Assembly: GCA_003971905.1 (NCBI GenBank)
Contig: RSEE01000097.1
Coordinates: 171,526 to 235,525, forward strand
Source: Moniliella sp. 'wahieum'
Lineage: Eukaryota > Basidiomycota > Moniliellomycetes > Moniliellales > Moniliellaceae
Reading direction: 5' to 3'
DNA: 64,000 nucleotides
The notes beneath the pieces are model-generated. The model saw only the letters and a program-made list of their open reading frames with translations, was not told where the DNA came from and made no database searches. Below, piece by piece: positions 1-12,925 of this stretch (position 1 is the stretch's first letter; the number at the start of each line of letters is the position of its first letter). The position numbers and the translations under genes were made by a program.

Positions 1-580
1 CATGGGTCCCGACACAGACGCAGCGGTGGGTGGTGGTGGCGGCGGAGGGATGGCGGTGGTGGGGCGCGGCGAGATATAGGAGGCCAGAGGGGCCGACCAG
101 TGGGGGAGCGACCTGGCGTGTGGGGGGGGGGCAGGGGCCACCCGATCACATGCGGGACGCGATATAGACAGCACACTGGCCCCGTGCGCCCGCCGCGCCT
201 TTTGCCCGCAGGGTTGTCCGCCGCTGGTCTTGTGCTGTGTGGTGCGGCGGCTCGCATGCTCGCCCAGGCTGTGTCAGAGACCGCCGCAGCAGGCCACTGT
301 CCTGCTGGCCATCGGATGTGCGTTCCCAGATGCCTGCCATGCCCAGCGGTCCCCACTGCGCCCCCGTGCCCGCGGCGCAGGCAGCTCGCTGTCTGACGAG
401 CGATGATTGGATCGGTGATGCGGCGCCAGGCAGGGCGGCAGAGGGTGGGGCGCCGCGCTGGGCTTGGCATGCAGGCGTTCTAGAAGACGCACCGCCGCCC
501 AGCTCGGCTTCGCCCGCTCCCTCCATCCCCCCCTCCCTCACCACACACACCCAGCCCCACGGCCCACATTCCGCATTCCA
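1..580. other. No gene recognised (left edge)
   Basis: GC-rich sequence with low-complexity G runs at the start. Several frames are open by composition only; none encodes a protein I recognise. It probably holds the 3' flank of the transporter gene that ends near 581, and possibly the edge of a gene lying to the left. Confidence 0.4.
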
Positions 581-2159
581 TTACAGTTCGTCATCCTCCT
601 CCCCCTCCACATCCGACAGCAGATGCGCACGTGACGCCCTTGGCCTCGCCCCGGCCCAGCGCGGCCCCCAGCCGCCCACTCCGCTCCTCCACCTTGGACT
701 TGGACTTGGACTTGGACTGCTGCCCTCGCTCGTCCGCACTCGCATCTGCTCCCCACGAGCCCAGTTCGGGCTCAGGTGCAGAACGCCTGCTCCCTCCCCC
801 GGGCACCTTGTCCGTCTGGGAGAGCGAAGAGCGGGGTGAGCGGGACGAGCGAGAAGGGCGGGAGGGCTGGAGGATACGAAGGTCAACGTGCTCCGATGCC
901 CTCCATCCGCCTCCTCGTCCTCCGACACGTCAAACAGCGTGGCACTCGTTGCACTTTCGCTGCGTGTGTGCCGCGCCGACTGACCCGGGGCGGAGCGGCG
1001 GGACCAACTGGGCCGGTGGCTGTGGCTGTGGCTGTGGCTGTGGCTGTGTCCGCCGCGCCTAGCAGGCACCTCGCCGGCCGGGCGTGTCCATTGCTCTGAC
1101 GCTCGGCCGGCGGGACCCCGTGGCCCGTAACGAGGCTCATGCGTGCGTCTTCGGTGATTGGGTCGTAGAGACGGTTCATGTTCAAGAGGTAGACGCCTAC
1201 GAAGATGACCACAAACCCACATAGTAGCGACACGGCGGGCGCAGCACCTTGCGTGTTGAACCCGCGAAAGAGCAGGAAGGAGGCGAGGATGGTGCTGGTG
1301 GTAAACATGACGTAGTAGATCGGGTTGACTACGTTGGTGGAGAATCTAGGTGGTGCAGCGAGAGGAGAGAGAGAAACAAGTACCATGTGCTGTCAGTTCT
1401 GCAAGTTTGGAACGGAGAGGGAGAGGGAGGGGCGGGTGGGGAACCTACTGGTCCAATGCTTTGTTAAAGTAATTCATCTGCACCAAGATGCAAACGACGA
1501 CGACGATGGCAAAGCCATAAGTGGAGGGTGTGTGAACTGATGGAGCCGTTGAGGGTGAGTTTGAGAGCGATGCCAAACGCTTTGACGGACATGACCGAGA
1601 TGGAGCCAACGGAAGAGCAGATGGAGATGTACACAACGGTGTCCTCTTACCCCACCTCGGCACCACCCAAAAAATCATTCCCACCGCAAACACGCACACC
1701 GCGACGCAATACGTGCCAAACGGCAGCTGCATCGCATACCCCAACATCTCATCCACCGTTCGGATCTCCTTATCTTCCGGCGCATTGAGAATAATCAGCA
1801 GCGTGCCGACCAGGCACAACGTACAGCCTACGCGGCCTAGCCGGCCCAGCTCTTCATGGAGGATAAACGACGCCAACACTGCCCCAATCAGCACCGACAA
1901 GGCGCCCAACGGCGTGACCAAATCGGCGGCGCAAATGTATACGCTGCAAAATTCGCAATCTCACCAATCACCATACATGCCACCCGGCCCACCAGATCGG
2001 GTTGGCAAGGTACGTATGTTGTTCGCTCGCTAGCTCGCCCGCCGCATCGCCCGCATCAATCAGACCCTTCTTGGTGATGATGAAGCTGGTGCCAATAGCG
2101 AGCGAACTGCTGATCGCCAGCCCGAGTCCAATCCACTTTTCCCGCCCTAGGTTGGGCAT
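581..2159 (-). CDS. NIPA-family Mg2+ transporter (DUF803), frameshifted
   Basis: Multi-pass membrane protein of the NIPA/DUF803 magnesium-transporter family. Reading leftward from 2159 it starts MPNLGREKWIGLGLAISSS, followed by SFIITKKGLI and NPIWWAG, then VTPLGALSVLIGAVLASF in another frame, FGTYCVAVCVFAVG, NYFNKALDQ, FSTNVVNPIYYVMF and GFVVIFVGVYLLN. These are the family's hallmark segments in the right order. A GT-AG intron of about 103 bp lies at 1346-1448, joining LDQ to FSTNVV. At least four single-base shifts break the frame (near 1990, 1915, 1640 and 1550), and another near 1060. The cytoplasmic tail is long, Ser/Arg-rich and acidic at the end, with a (His-Ser) run encoded by a hexanucleotide repeat at 1016-1049. 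An N-terminal extension upstream of 2159 is possible but low complexity. The family assignment is firm; exact ends are not. Confidence 0.85.
1016..1049. repeat. (GGCTGT)n hexanucleotide repeat
   Basis: More than five perfect copies. It lies inside the NIPA tail and encodes alternating His and Ser on the minus strand. A similar (GGACTT)n tract lies at 693-718 in the same tail and encodes Ser-Pro or Lys-Ser depending on frame. Confidence 0.9.
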
Positions 2160-3092
2160 GTACCCGCCCCCGTCCGTCTCGTCGGCGGGGAGCGGGGGGG
2201 GGGAAGCAAGGGCGGGCGGGTCGAGGGGCGTCTGGTCGGCAGGGAGGGGGTGGGGAGAGGTGGGGCCGGGCGCAGGCCGCGCTGGACCAGCGCGAGCGGG
2301 GCCGGGGCGGCAGGGAGGCAGAGACATACGCTTAGGCTGCACAGCAGCAAAAGCAGGTGGGGGACAAGCCACCGCATGCTCCTCATCCTTCCGAACGCAC
2401 ACCGAACGTGCCGAGGTTCAATGGAAGCCAGGACGCCGAGGCGGTGGTGGCGGTGGCGGCTGTCCATTCGGCCCCTGAGGCTCAGGCCCCACCCTTACTA
2501 GGTTGCTAGTTGCTGCGCCTCGGCGAGGGCGTGGCGCCCCCAAACCGTCCGAGATACAAATGTGAACGTTTTCACTCACCCGCTGCTCGCATTCCTGCTC
2601 CTACAGGGCACTTGACACGTGACCGCGTGACCGCCAGACCAGCACGTGCTGCTCCATATCAGATGCGCCTAGCCAGGCCATCCATAAAGCCCAGGGGATG
2701 CTAGCAGCCAACTGGGCCGGCGATGATCGAGCGGACCACCACGCCGGCTCAGCTGGCGTCTTCACAGCGTGGAACACCAAATCCTACCAGTCCAACACGA
2801 ATGCAGGAAGAAGGAGGAAAGAAAGGGATGTGGAAGGGGGGACCAAAAGAACAGCAAAGAACGAACAGCAGTGGGAGAGGGAAGCAGCAAGCAGCAGCGA
2901 AGGGAGGAAGCAATTGAGGCGTTGGCAGACCCAAACCCCTAGAGACCAGGGGGCAGGATGCAAATATGCAAATTCGTCATGACGGTCAGGCTTGCCGCGC
3001 AGCCTCCATAAAGAAGCTAAGCAAGAGAGAGAATGAAGGTCAGCAGTCTGGTCCCAGGCAAACCATCACGAACACGAATTGATTGAGCAACG
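2160..3092. other. Intergenic region, NIPA 5' flank to G-rich repeat
   Basis: Holds the upstream region of the minus-strand NIPA gene and the 3' flank of the AGC kinase gene. The part 2160-2470 is proline/alanine-rich in several frames and could encode an N-terminal extension of NIPA, but it shows no conserved motif. No RNA gene seen. Confidence 0.4.
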
Positions 3093-3252
3093 CGAATGGG
3101 AATGGAATGGGAATGGGAATGGGAATGGGAATGGGAATGGGAATGGGAATGGGAATGGGAATGGGAATGGGAATGGGATGGGAATGGGAATGGGAATGGG
3201 AATGGGAATGGAATGGGAATGGGAATGCGAATGGGAATGCGAATGGGAATGC
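3093..3252. repeat. (GGGAAT)n hexanucleotide tract, about 26 units
   Basis: Near-perfect array of GGGAAT on the plus strand with a few GGAAT and GCGAAT variants toward the right edge (3205-3252). The GGG runs are evenly spaced by three-base AAT loops, the layout of an intramolecular G-quadruplex. It sits downstream of the minus-strand kinase gene and upstream of the NIPA gene. It is open in all plus frames (Gly-Met, Glu-Trp, Gly-Asn), which is a by-product of the repeat and not a gene. Confidence 0.97.
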
Positions 3253-3361
3253 GGCAAGACGTACCTGGTAAACCGTTTGATCCGTTTCGTCTTTCCCACC
3301 TTACGCTCGCCGTCCTCTTGGTGCGGGTGAGCCGAGGAGGCCTTGCGTGTTTTCCTCCCGT

Positions 3362-6577
<3,216 letters not shown>

Positions 6578-7410
6578 GGGGGTGGGGGGGGCGGGGAGGG
6601 GGGGGCGCAGCGGGGGCTGGGCAGCAGGCGATAAGCGCTAAGCGGCGCGGGGGCGGAACAGAGGCACTGCGTTTCGGAGCGGGTGGGGTGGTGGTGGTGG
6701 TGGGAGGGCGGGAGGAGGCAGCTGGGGAGGGGCGCGTGGGGCCAGGGAGGCGCGTGGGAGCGGGCGGAATGGGTGGGCGATGGGCGGGCGCGAAAGGGGG
6801 CTGAGGCGTTGGAAGGCAGACCAAGGCCAGGCTGCGATATGGGCTGGGCAACCGGTGCATCATGCATCACCCATCCCAGCACACAAACCCCCTGGCTGCC
6901 CACGCTGCCCCCGGCTGCCCACGCTGCCCCCGCCCCCAAAGCTCTCACGCACCCGCCCCCACGTGACCTCCCTCACGCCTCACCGGCCTCACCCTCGTCG
7001 ACAGGCCCTCTGCGCCGCCCCCAGCTGCCACCTTCTTCGAGTGCGCCGGCTTGTCTCCCTCTGGTCGGGTATGGCTGTTTCTTTCGTCTTGCGTTGGTCC
7101 GGTTGCCATGTTGCTACGATGGCCTCCATTCCTTGGCCCCTTCATGCCCTGACTGCCTATTACGCTTGTCCCTATTTTGGTCTGACCAACCTGTTTCTGG
7201 TGCCTCGCCTGTCCGTTCGATCGATTCCCGCACCTGCCCGACCCATCTTTCTTGCCTCGCAATTTGCCCCGAGCTCCAGCCGCAAAATCTCACGTTGACT
7301 GTCGCCCCCCCCCCCCCCCTAACCCATGCCCCCCGCTCTTCCTGCCCTTGAGCAAAAAGAAAGCTGCAGATAGATGTGCGCTGCCACAGAACAGCATCCA
7401 GGACGTTGCA
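6578..7410. other. Intergenic region between kinase and EMC2
   Basis: Upstream flank of the kinase gene and downstream flank of EMC2 (both minus strand). A C homopolymer of about 13 bases ends near 7319. Proline-rich reading frames here have no recognisable domain. The motif TAAGCGCTAAGCG occurs at 6632-6644. Confidence 0.4.
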
Positions 7411-7418
7411 TTACGCAG

Positions 7419-8425
7419 TTAGGACTTGCTCCCCGCCAGCACCGCCCGCACCATCTCGCGGGTGGTCTTGAGCCCCGGGGTGTCGGCCTCGCCGGCCGAA
7501 GCAGAGTAGGCTTGCAACAACAACTTGTCTGCCAATTTGCTGATCGCTGGCACACGTTCCGGCGTCAGGCTCTGGCTCTCGGCGGCAGGTACTTTGCCCG
7601 ACAGAGCTGGGCCGTGCACTGCCACGAGGGATGGAGATGTTAACATGAGGGGGGAAGGCAAGAGGGCACGCCCAGCACAGCACAGCACAGGGAGACGAAA
7701 AAGAAAAATAACGTACCAGTTTCAGCCCCCAGAGCGCGCGCAGTCGTGGACCGCCGGGGCTAGCGGGCGCGCCTTGGTCCGAGGGATCGACGTCCAACTC
7801 GATGACTTGAAGAAAGGTTTTGTAGGCGCGGTTGATGTTGCCCTGGGTATACAGAGTCTCTGCCAGCTGCAAAAGGAAGAAGCTGTTGGTAGGTTGGAGC
7901 AGCACGCATTCCTCCAACGCAAAGCACGCTCGGTCCCAGAGACCTGCGTCGGTGTACAAGCCAGCCAGTTCCAACCACGCTTCCGAGTCGGAATAAAAGT
8001 GGTCGAGCAACTGGACCAAAGCCTGGATCGCAGTTTCGGTCCGACCCAGCGCTTTCAGCAACGCGATCCGCCGCTTGGCCACCAACGCATCCGCTGGCTC
8101 TTCCACCAACGCCGCATCGTACAGTTCAATGCCGCCTCGGGCTCAGGCCCACCTCCAACAACGCACCTTGCAAGCACTTGGTCCGACTCGAGTCGGGGAA
8201 CTTGAATGCCACACGCTCAATGCACGCAATTGCCAAATCACGGTTGCCCACATCCAGCGCCGCATACGCCAACTGTTCCAGCGTCGGCCACACTTCGTCC
8301 CCAATCTTGGCCAACGCTCCGGAACTGAGCAACGCCTCGCCCACCGCTACCACCTTGGCGCTCTGGGTGCGGTCGGGCACGCGGCGCTGCTCAGCAAGAA
8401 AAGCAATTCCGTCCATGGCCGGCAT
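7419..8425 (-). CDS. EMC2: ER membrane protein complex subunit 2 (EMC2, TPR protein)
   Basis: TPR scaffold subunit of the ER membrane insertase complex EMC, on its cytosolic face. From 8425 the protein opens MPAMDGIAFLAEQ and runs through WPTLEQLAYAALDVGNRDLA and FPDSSRTKCLQGALLE. After a one-base shift near 8145 it continues GGIELYDAALVEEP, AKRRIALLKALG, YSDSEAWLELAGLYTDAGLW, ALEECVLLQPTNSFFLLQLAE and RALWGLKL. These match EMC2/TTC35 order and spacing. A GT-AG intron (donor GTACGTT just after the LKL codons, acceptor near 7625) separates a final exon that ends AVLAGSKS. The gene is divergent from the small membrane-protein gene that starts at 8775, about 350 bp away. Family call is strong; the join around the last intron is not in perfect phase, probably an indel. 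Confidence 0.8.
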
Positions 8426-8457
8426 TTTTCGCGCGAGGGGGCCAGAAAGGCAGGGCG

Positions 8458-8489
8458 GAGGTGGAGGTGGAGGTGGAGGTGGAGTTGGA
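8458..8489. repeat. (GGAGGT)n hexanucleotide repeat
   Basis: About five copies in the 5' flank of EMC2, within the EMC2/small-protein divergent promoter region. Confidence 0.85.
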
Positions 8490-8774
8490 GATGGCCACGA
8501 GGGCTAGGGCCTTACTAGGTAAGATGGGGGGGAAGTGGGGGCCTTCGCAGCCCAGCGGCAGTGGGTCGCTGGTCGCTGGTCACCGGTGCCAATCATGCGT
8601 CACGTCCGAAATGGGCGTGGCAGTCCGCATTACCTAAGAGCAAAGTACAATGTTGCAAGCCCGCGGAGGCGTTGGGCTGGATTTCTAAGCCAAGCTACGC
8701 TCTGCTACGCTGCTGGTTCCTGCCCCCTCGGTCGCTCGCCGTCACCACCAGGGTTGCCCCACGACACCGACACT

Positions 8775-9423
8775 ATGGTACGTCCGGTGGTCTTGGTGCT
8801 ATGCACTCAGACTCAGGCCCAACTGGGTGGTAGCCGCTTGGTCCCCCCCGCTCCCCCCGCCCGATGGAACACTGACGATTGACTCCACTCCCCCCTGCTG
8901 TGTTCTTCTTTGGGTACTGCCTGTGCTTCGCAGGCGCACGGAGAAGAGAAACAGGGATACAGGCCTTGGACGCCTCTTGGCGGAAAACAACCCAAGTGCG
9001 TACCCCCCCCCCCCTCCCGTACTTCTCTTCCCTCCCTCGTGCTCCGCGAGACTAACTTTTGCGTTCCCCAGCCCGGCACGGTGGAAGGTCAACACGGCGA
9101 TCGGCATGGCCGGCCTCATCTTTATCAACTACTTTGCCTTCCGCATGGAGATGGGCGACCGGGTGGTACGTGTGTCCGTTTGGAGGTGGGGTGCTTTGAG
9201 TGTTGGGGTGCTTTGGGTGCTGCGACCTGGCAGAGAGATAGCGCGCGCGTGTGTGTGTTGCGATACTGACGCTCTTGTTTGTTCTTGGTAGACGTACCAC
9301 CGTCTGCCTGTACGGTGGACGCCGTCGATGCTGTGGCACAAGCAGTTCACCTCGGGCGAGTACGAGGCGGATCGGTCGCTGTTTGAGCACCCGGCTGGCC
9401 ACCATCAGGAGGAACACCATTAA
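8775..9423 (+). CDS. 96-residue single-pass membrane protein, start codon alone in exon 1
   Basis: Four-exon model that reads cleanly: 8775-8777 (only the ATG), 8934-8995, 9072-9165 and 9292-9423. All three introns are GT-AG (GTACGT...CAG, GTGCGT...CAG, GTACGT...TAG). The exons total 291 nt, giving 96 residues beginning MAHGEEKQGYRPWTP and ending HHQEEHH. There is one likely membrane segment, IGMAGLIFINYFAF (about residues 33-46), then a basic/aromatic stretch with RLPVRWTPSMLWHKQF. Size and layout recall small mitochondrial inner-membrane subunits or assembly proteins, but I do not recognise the family. This is one of the few genes here with no frameshift. It is divergent from EMC2. Confidence 0.65.
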
Positions 9424-9951
9424 GCCTTCCAGTCGCGGTCGAGTACATGAACGTTGAACCCTGATCCTCCGAGCGTACTGATACGGAGTACTGCGTGTGC
9501 TGCGCTGGGAACGAAGTTGCCATAGCGCGAGACGCGGAGGATGACGAGACCCAGTTCGAGACACCAAAGTGCTGATAAGGCCTAAAGGTTGGATCGACGC
9601 GGGAGACTAGAACGGTTGTGTGTGGTGGTGTGCTCCAGGGAAAAATAAGAACGACTCGACCCAGGCTGAGAGGAGCATACAACGGGCTAGCTAGCTACCG
9701 GGTTGGCTCGTAAATCTCAGTCCCAGGCAACTAACTGCCACGATGGGTGAGTGACTAGCCCCCCAAGCCAGTTGCTAAATTCCAAACGCCTCTTCCACAC
9801 ATGATGATTGTGCGTGCTTGGGAGATGGTTGTGTGAGGGGATGGTATCAGTGGTTGACGAGTACCAGGGTTTGAGTACCGCCTCGACGGAAAAGAGTAGG
9901 AAAGCAGAACAGGGGAAATTGGGGAATTTATGCCCGGGAAGAAAAAAAAAA
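9424..9951. other. Intergenic region
   Basis: Downstream of the small membrane-protein gene and downstream of the minus-strand tRNA. A run of nine or ten A residues at about 9941-9951 on the plus strand is a T run on the transcribed strand just after the tRNA, as expected for RNA polymerase III termination. Nothing else identified. Confidence 0.5.
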
Positions 9952-10048
9952 CGTTCCATGTTGGGCTCGAACCAACGACCTCCCGATGCCAAAGGGGCAT
10001 AGGCCGTGTGTAACAGTCGGACGCTCTAGCCAACTGAGCTAATGGAAC
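9952..10048 (-). tRNA. tRNA-Asn (GUU) with a 23-nt intron
   Basis: On the minus strand the acceptor arm GTTCCAT (complement of 10042-10048) pairs with ATGGAAC (complement of 9953-9959), discriminator G. The D arm is TAGCTCAGTTGGCTAGAGC. The anticodon stem TCCGA pairs with TCGGG; the loop is CTGTTA plus A, with anticodon GTT at 10012-10014. The T arm is GTTGG TTCGAGC CCAAC. A canonical intron of 23 nt (9988-10010) interrupts the loop one base 3' of the anticodon (after position 37). The downstream T run fits Pol III termination. The cloverleaf is complete, so I am confident it is functional. Confidence 0.95.
9988..10010 (-). other. tRNA-Asn intron
   Basis: 23 nt between nucleotides 37 and 38 of the tRNA, the standard site for nuclear tRNA introns removed by the tRNA splicing endonuclease. 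Confidence 0.85.
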
Positions 10049-10334
10049 AGGTGATTAGGTAGTTAGCCTATTAGGAAAAAGGCGGCTGACAAGCAAGCAT
10101 TCATGCTGGTAGACATAGGTGGTTTATATTGAAGGCTGGCAATCAACGAGGGGACAACCACCTTCGTCTCCCCCCGTCTGCAGCATCCCTCGGGTGGCTT
10201 TGGTTGATGCGATTGCCCTCCACGATGCCCACTGCGCCCCCGCTGCCTCGGATGCCCACCACCGCCCTCCAGCTCGGCTCTCGCCTGTATGCTGCCGCTT
10301 AAACTCCGGCCGCCTCGCGGCCTTGGACCCTGGC

Positions 10335-12067
10335 ATGCCCATGCCCATCCCCCTCCCCACCACCAGCACCACTGCTCCCGTTTCCCTCGTGCCCCATGCT
10401 GAGGGCCATCCCTCGCCTCCTTCCCCGGCTCCTGTGCCCGCTCCCGCGTGCGGTGTCTCTGGCTCTGACCAAGTAACGATCAAGCGGCTGGAGACCAATG
10501 TCAAGGACCTCGCCAAGCTTGTCCATACCCTCGACCACGGCATGACCACTGTTCTCTCCAAGCTCTTTTCCCTTGCCGATATGCAGGATGTCGTGCAGAC
10601 CGTCCCGCCGACGATCAAAGAATCGGGTATGTATCCGTTTGTGCTCTGTCCTCTTGGGTGCCAACACAATGGTCGAAGAGGGGTGAAAAGGCTGACGACC
10701 TGAGGACGTGTTTTTGTATTTGGTGGCCTCTATCGGTCGGCATAACAGCGGACCAGCTGAGGGCTGAGCAGGCCAAGATGGCGCGTGCGATCGAGGGTCA
10801 GTTGGACAGCATCCAACAACACATGTTGATGCAACAAGACGCAAGCAAAAAACAGGTCCGTATATCCCCCCTCCCACCTTCCCTTGCATTCCCTCCTCTC
10901 TTTGTCTTCCCCCAAAAAGCAACGTATGGAGAGGAAGCTGAGTCGCACCCCCCATTCCTTGCATACACCAGCCTATGCCGGTCGCCGCGTGCCAAGTCAC
11001 CGACCTTGCGACGCAAGTGGAAACCGTCCAAACTCACCTCCAAACCCTGCACACCAAGCTCGACACGCTGCTGCCCGCTTGTCTGCCCCCCAACCTGAAT
11101 CCCTTACAACAAGCCGTCGATGGAATGGCGCAGTCTCTGGCGCTCGGCATTGCGAGTGTGAAAACGCATCTGGCACAGCTCGACGATACCGTTGCCACCG
11201 AGGGGAGCAAGTGGAAAACGGGGTTAGAAGCAGTACTCAACGCCCAGGCGGATGCCGTGCAGGCGGTACAGAGGATGCACCACACTCCTCTCCACGGCCA
11301 CCAACGTGGTCTGGATAACGTACTTGACGCCGTGCATTCCCTGGCAGAAAAAGTTACGCTTCTCATGCCCTTGGCACACTCGGGTCCACCTCCCCCTCCA
11401 GCCTCATGTACCACCAACCCTCCACTTGCTATTCCGACCACCCCCGTCCCCTTCCTACTCTTCATGCACACACAATGTCGTCCGACCAGACCGTCATACC
11501 TCCCTCCCTCCCCGCCGAAGTCCCCGCCCACTCGCCCCGCCCACATCCACATCCACATCCACATCCAGACCCACGCCCACACCCTTCATCTTCCCTCGCC
11601 GGCACCCGTTCGCCCTGCGACCTATTTGCGGTGGTTCACCAGCGGGAACAAATCCAGGTCCAGGACGAGTCCCAGACGGATGTGGAGGTGGAGATGGAGA
11701 TGAATTGTACCTCGGTCCCCGTTCCCAACACGCTCGAGATGCGGGGCAAGTTGCGTCCCCGTTGCGCGCCCGCGGCAAACGGGATGGACATGCAGCCTGC
11801 CACCCACCTCGCACGCCCACGCCCCCCGCCCCTCCTCCCAACGGCAAGGCCAAGGGCGAACCGGGCGGGAAGGCCAAGGCCAAGCGCGAACCGGGGGGGA
11901 ACGCCAAGATCAAACGCGACCCCGCTGGACACAGGAAAGTCAAACGCGAACGTGAACGCGAACGCGAGCCAGCTGGGCACGGCAAGGTCAAGCGCGACAT
12001 ACAGTGCCCGATCACAAGAGCCGAGCTTCGTCGCCCACTGCACAAGCGGCCGCCGCCGTCGTCGTAG
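10335..12067 (+). CDS. Hypothetical coiled-coil protein with basic repeat tail
   Basis: Not recognised. A likely start at 10335 gives MPMPIPLPTTST. Helical, heptad-like segments follow: VTIKRLETNVKDLAKLVHTL, an intron from about 10626 (GTATGT) to about 10748 (CAG), then AEQAKMARAIEGQLDSI. A second intron starts at GTCCGT near 10856, followed by VTDLATQVETVQTHLQTLH, PLQQAVDGMAQSL and NVLDAVHSLAEKV. The order suggests a long parallel coiled coil. The C-terminal half is proline-rich, then acidic (DVEVEMEM), then carries degenerate basic repeats of the type KxKREPGG/KVKRE at about 11840-12000. Frame changes near 10990 and 11400 look like indels. Function unknown; start and end are approximate. 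Confidence 0.5.
11541..11567. repeat. (CCACAT)n hexanucleotide repeat
   Basis: About 4.5 copies within the proline/histidine-rich part of the coiled-coil gene; encodes alternating His and Pro or His and Ile depending on frame. Confidence 0.85.
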
Positions 12068-12925
12068 GCGCACCCTGAGTACCACGGCCGGTCTGGGTCT
12101 GGGCAGGGCCTGCCCGCCATGCCAAGGAGCACAAGGCCACGCGAAGGCGGAAGGAGGCGGTAGCTTCAGCTCACTGTAACATGTAATGGCTTGTTGACGG
12201 TTCCCAATTCCAGGTACCCTGGTTGAGGGGGGTATGGGTCTAGACTATAAAATAGTATGGTACGGAAGGCACGGTGTTTCTTTTTGTTGGGGCGTGTTTT
12301 GTGTTCCCAGTTTTGCGGGCCAACATCTTACATGGATACCGCACCATGTGCACGATGAGCAGGCCACTATATGATCCAAACTAGAGTCTGTGCCGCCAGG
12401 GATGCTAGGAAGGAAGAGAGATCTTTGGGCAGAGATCAAGGAGCGGATGCGGCAAGGTGGAAACCTAACGGAAGAGAGAAGAGTGGCCGAGAGGCGAATG
12501 TGGTGAGACGCAGATTGAGCTTTAATTCGTGAGCCTTTTGGAGGCTGTCAGACACTGCTATGTGGGATAAGAAAGGGTCGGCACATCGTGCTTCGAAGTT
12601 ATAGCTGAGCCCAAGAAGGGAGATAGATGTACGAAGGTGGGTTTGGCGGGGTGCCACTCAGTGACGATTTCCCGGCAGGCGTGGTCGTCGGTATATAAAT
12701 ACGTCGCTCTGGGATTTGTAAACCGGCGTACTAACTCGCTCAGATAGGCTCTTAACGCCACGGATCCTTGTAAATCAATCTATTCGAAACGAATGATATA
12801 GACTACCTGTGCACACTCCAACAGCTGGTTTCCCAAAGGATATAATGGACATGCGGATGGACCAAGGTTGGGGTGCACCCAACACAGTTTTGGAAGAGAG
12901 AGGAATAGGAGCCAAGGACCTAAGC
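12068..12925. other. Intergenic region between convergent genes
   Basis: AT-richer spacer between the end of the plus-strand coiled-coil gene and the end of L3 (minus). A TATA-like TATATAAAT occurs at 12692-12700 but no gene starts after it. Nothing else supported. Confidence 0.4.

Noticed and set aside
1016-1049. Metal-binding His-rich motif in the NIPA tail
   Set aside because: The His-Ser run is encoded by a slippage-type hexamer repeat; no evidence of selection for metal binding.
3093-3252. Interstitial telomere array
   Set aside because: The unit is GGGAAT, not a rotation of TTAGGG on either strand; the real telomere at 63985 is TTAGGG.
3093-3252. CRISPR array
   Set aside because: Units are contiguous hexamers without unique spacers, and the genome is eukaryotic.
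12692-12700. TATA box for a plus-strand gene
   Set aside because: Only the 3' end of convergent L3 follows; no start codon or coding sequence downstream on plus.
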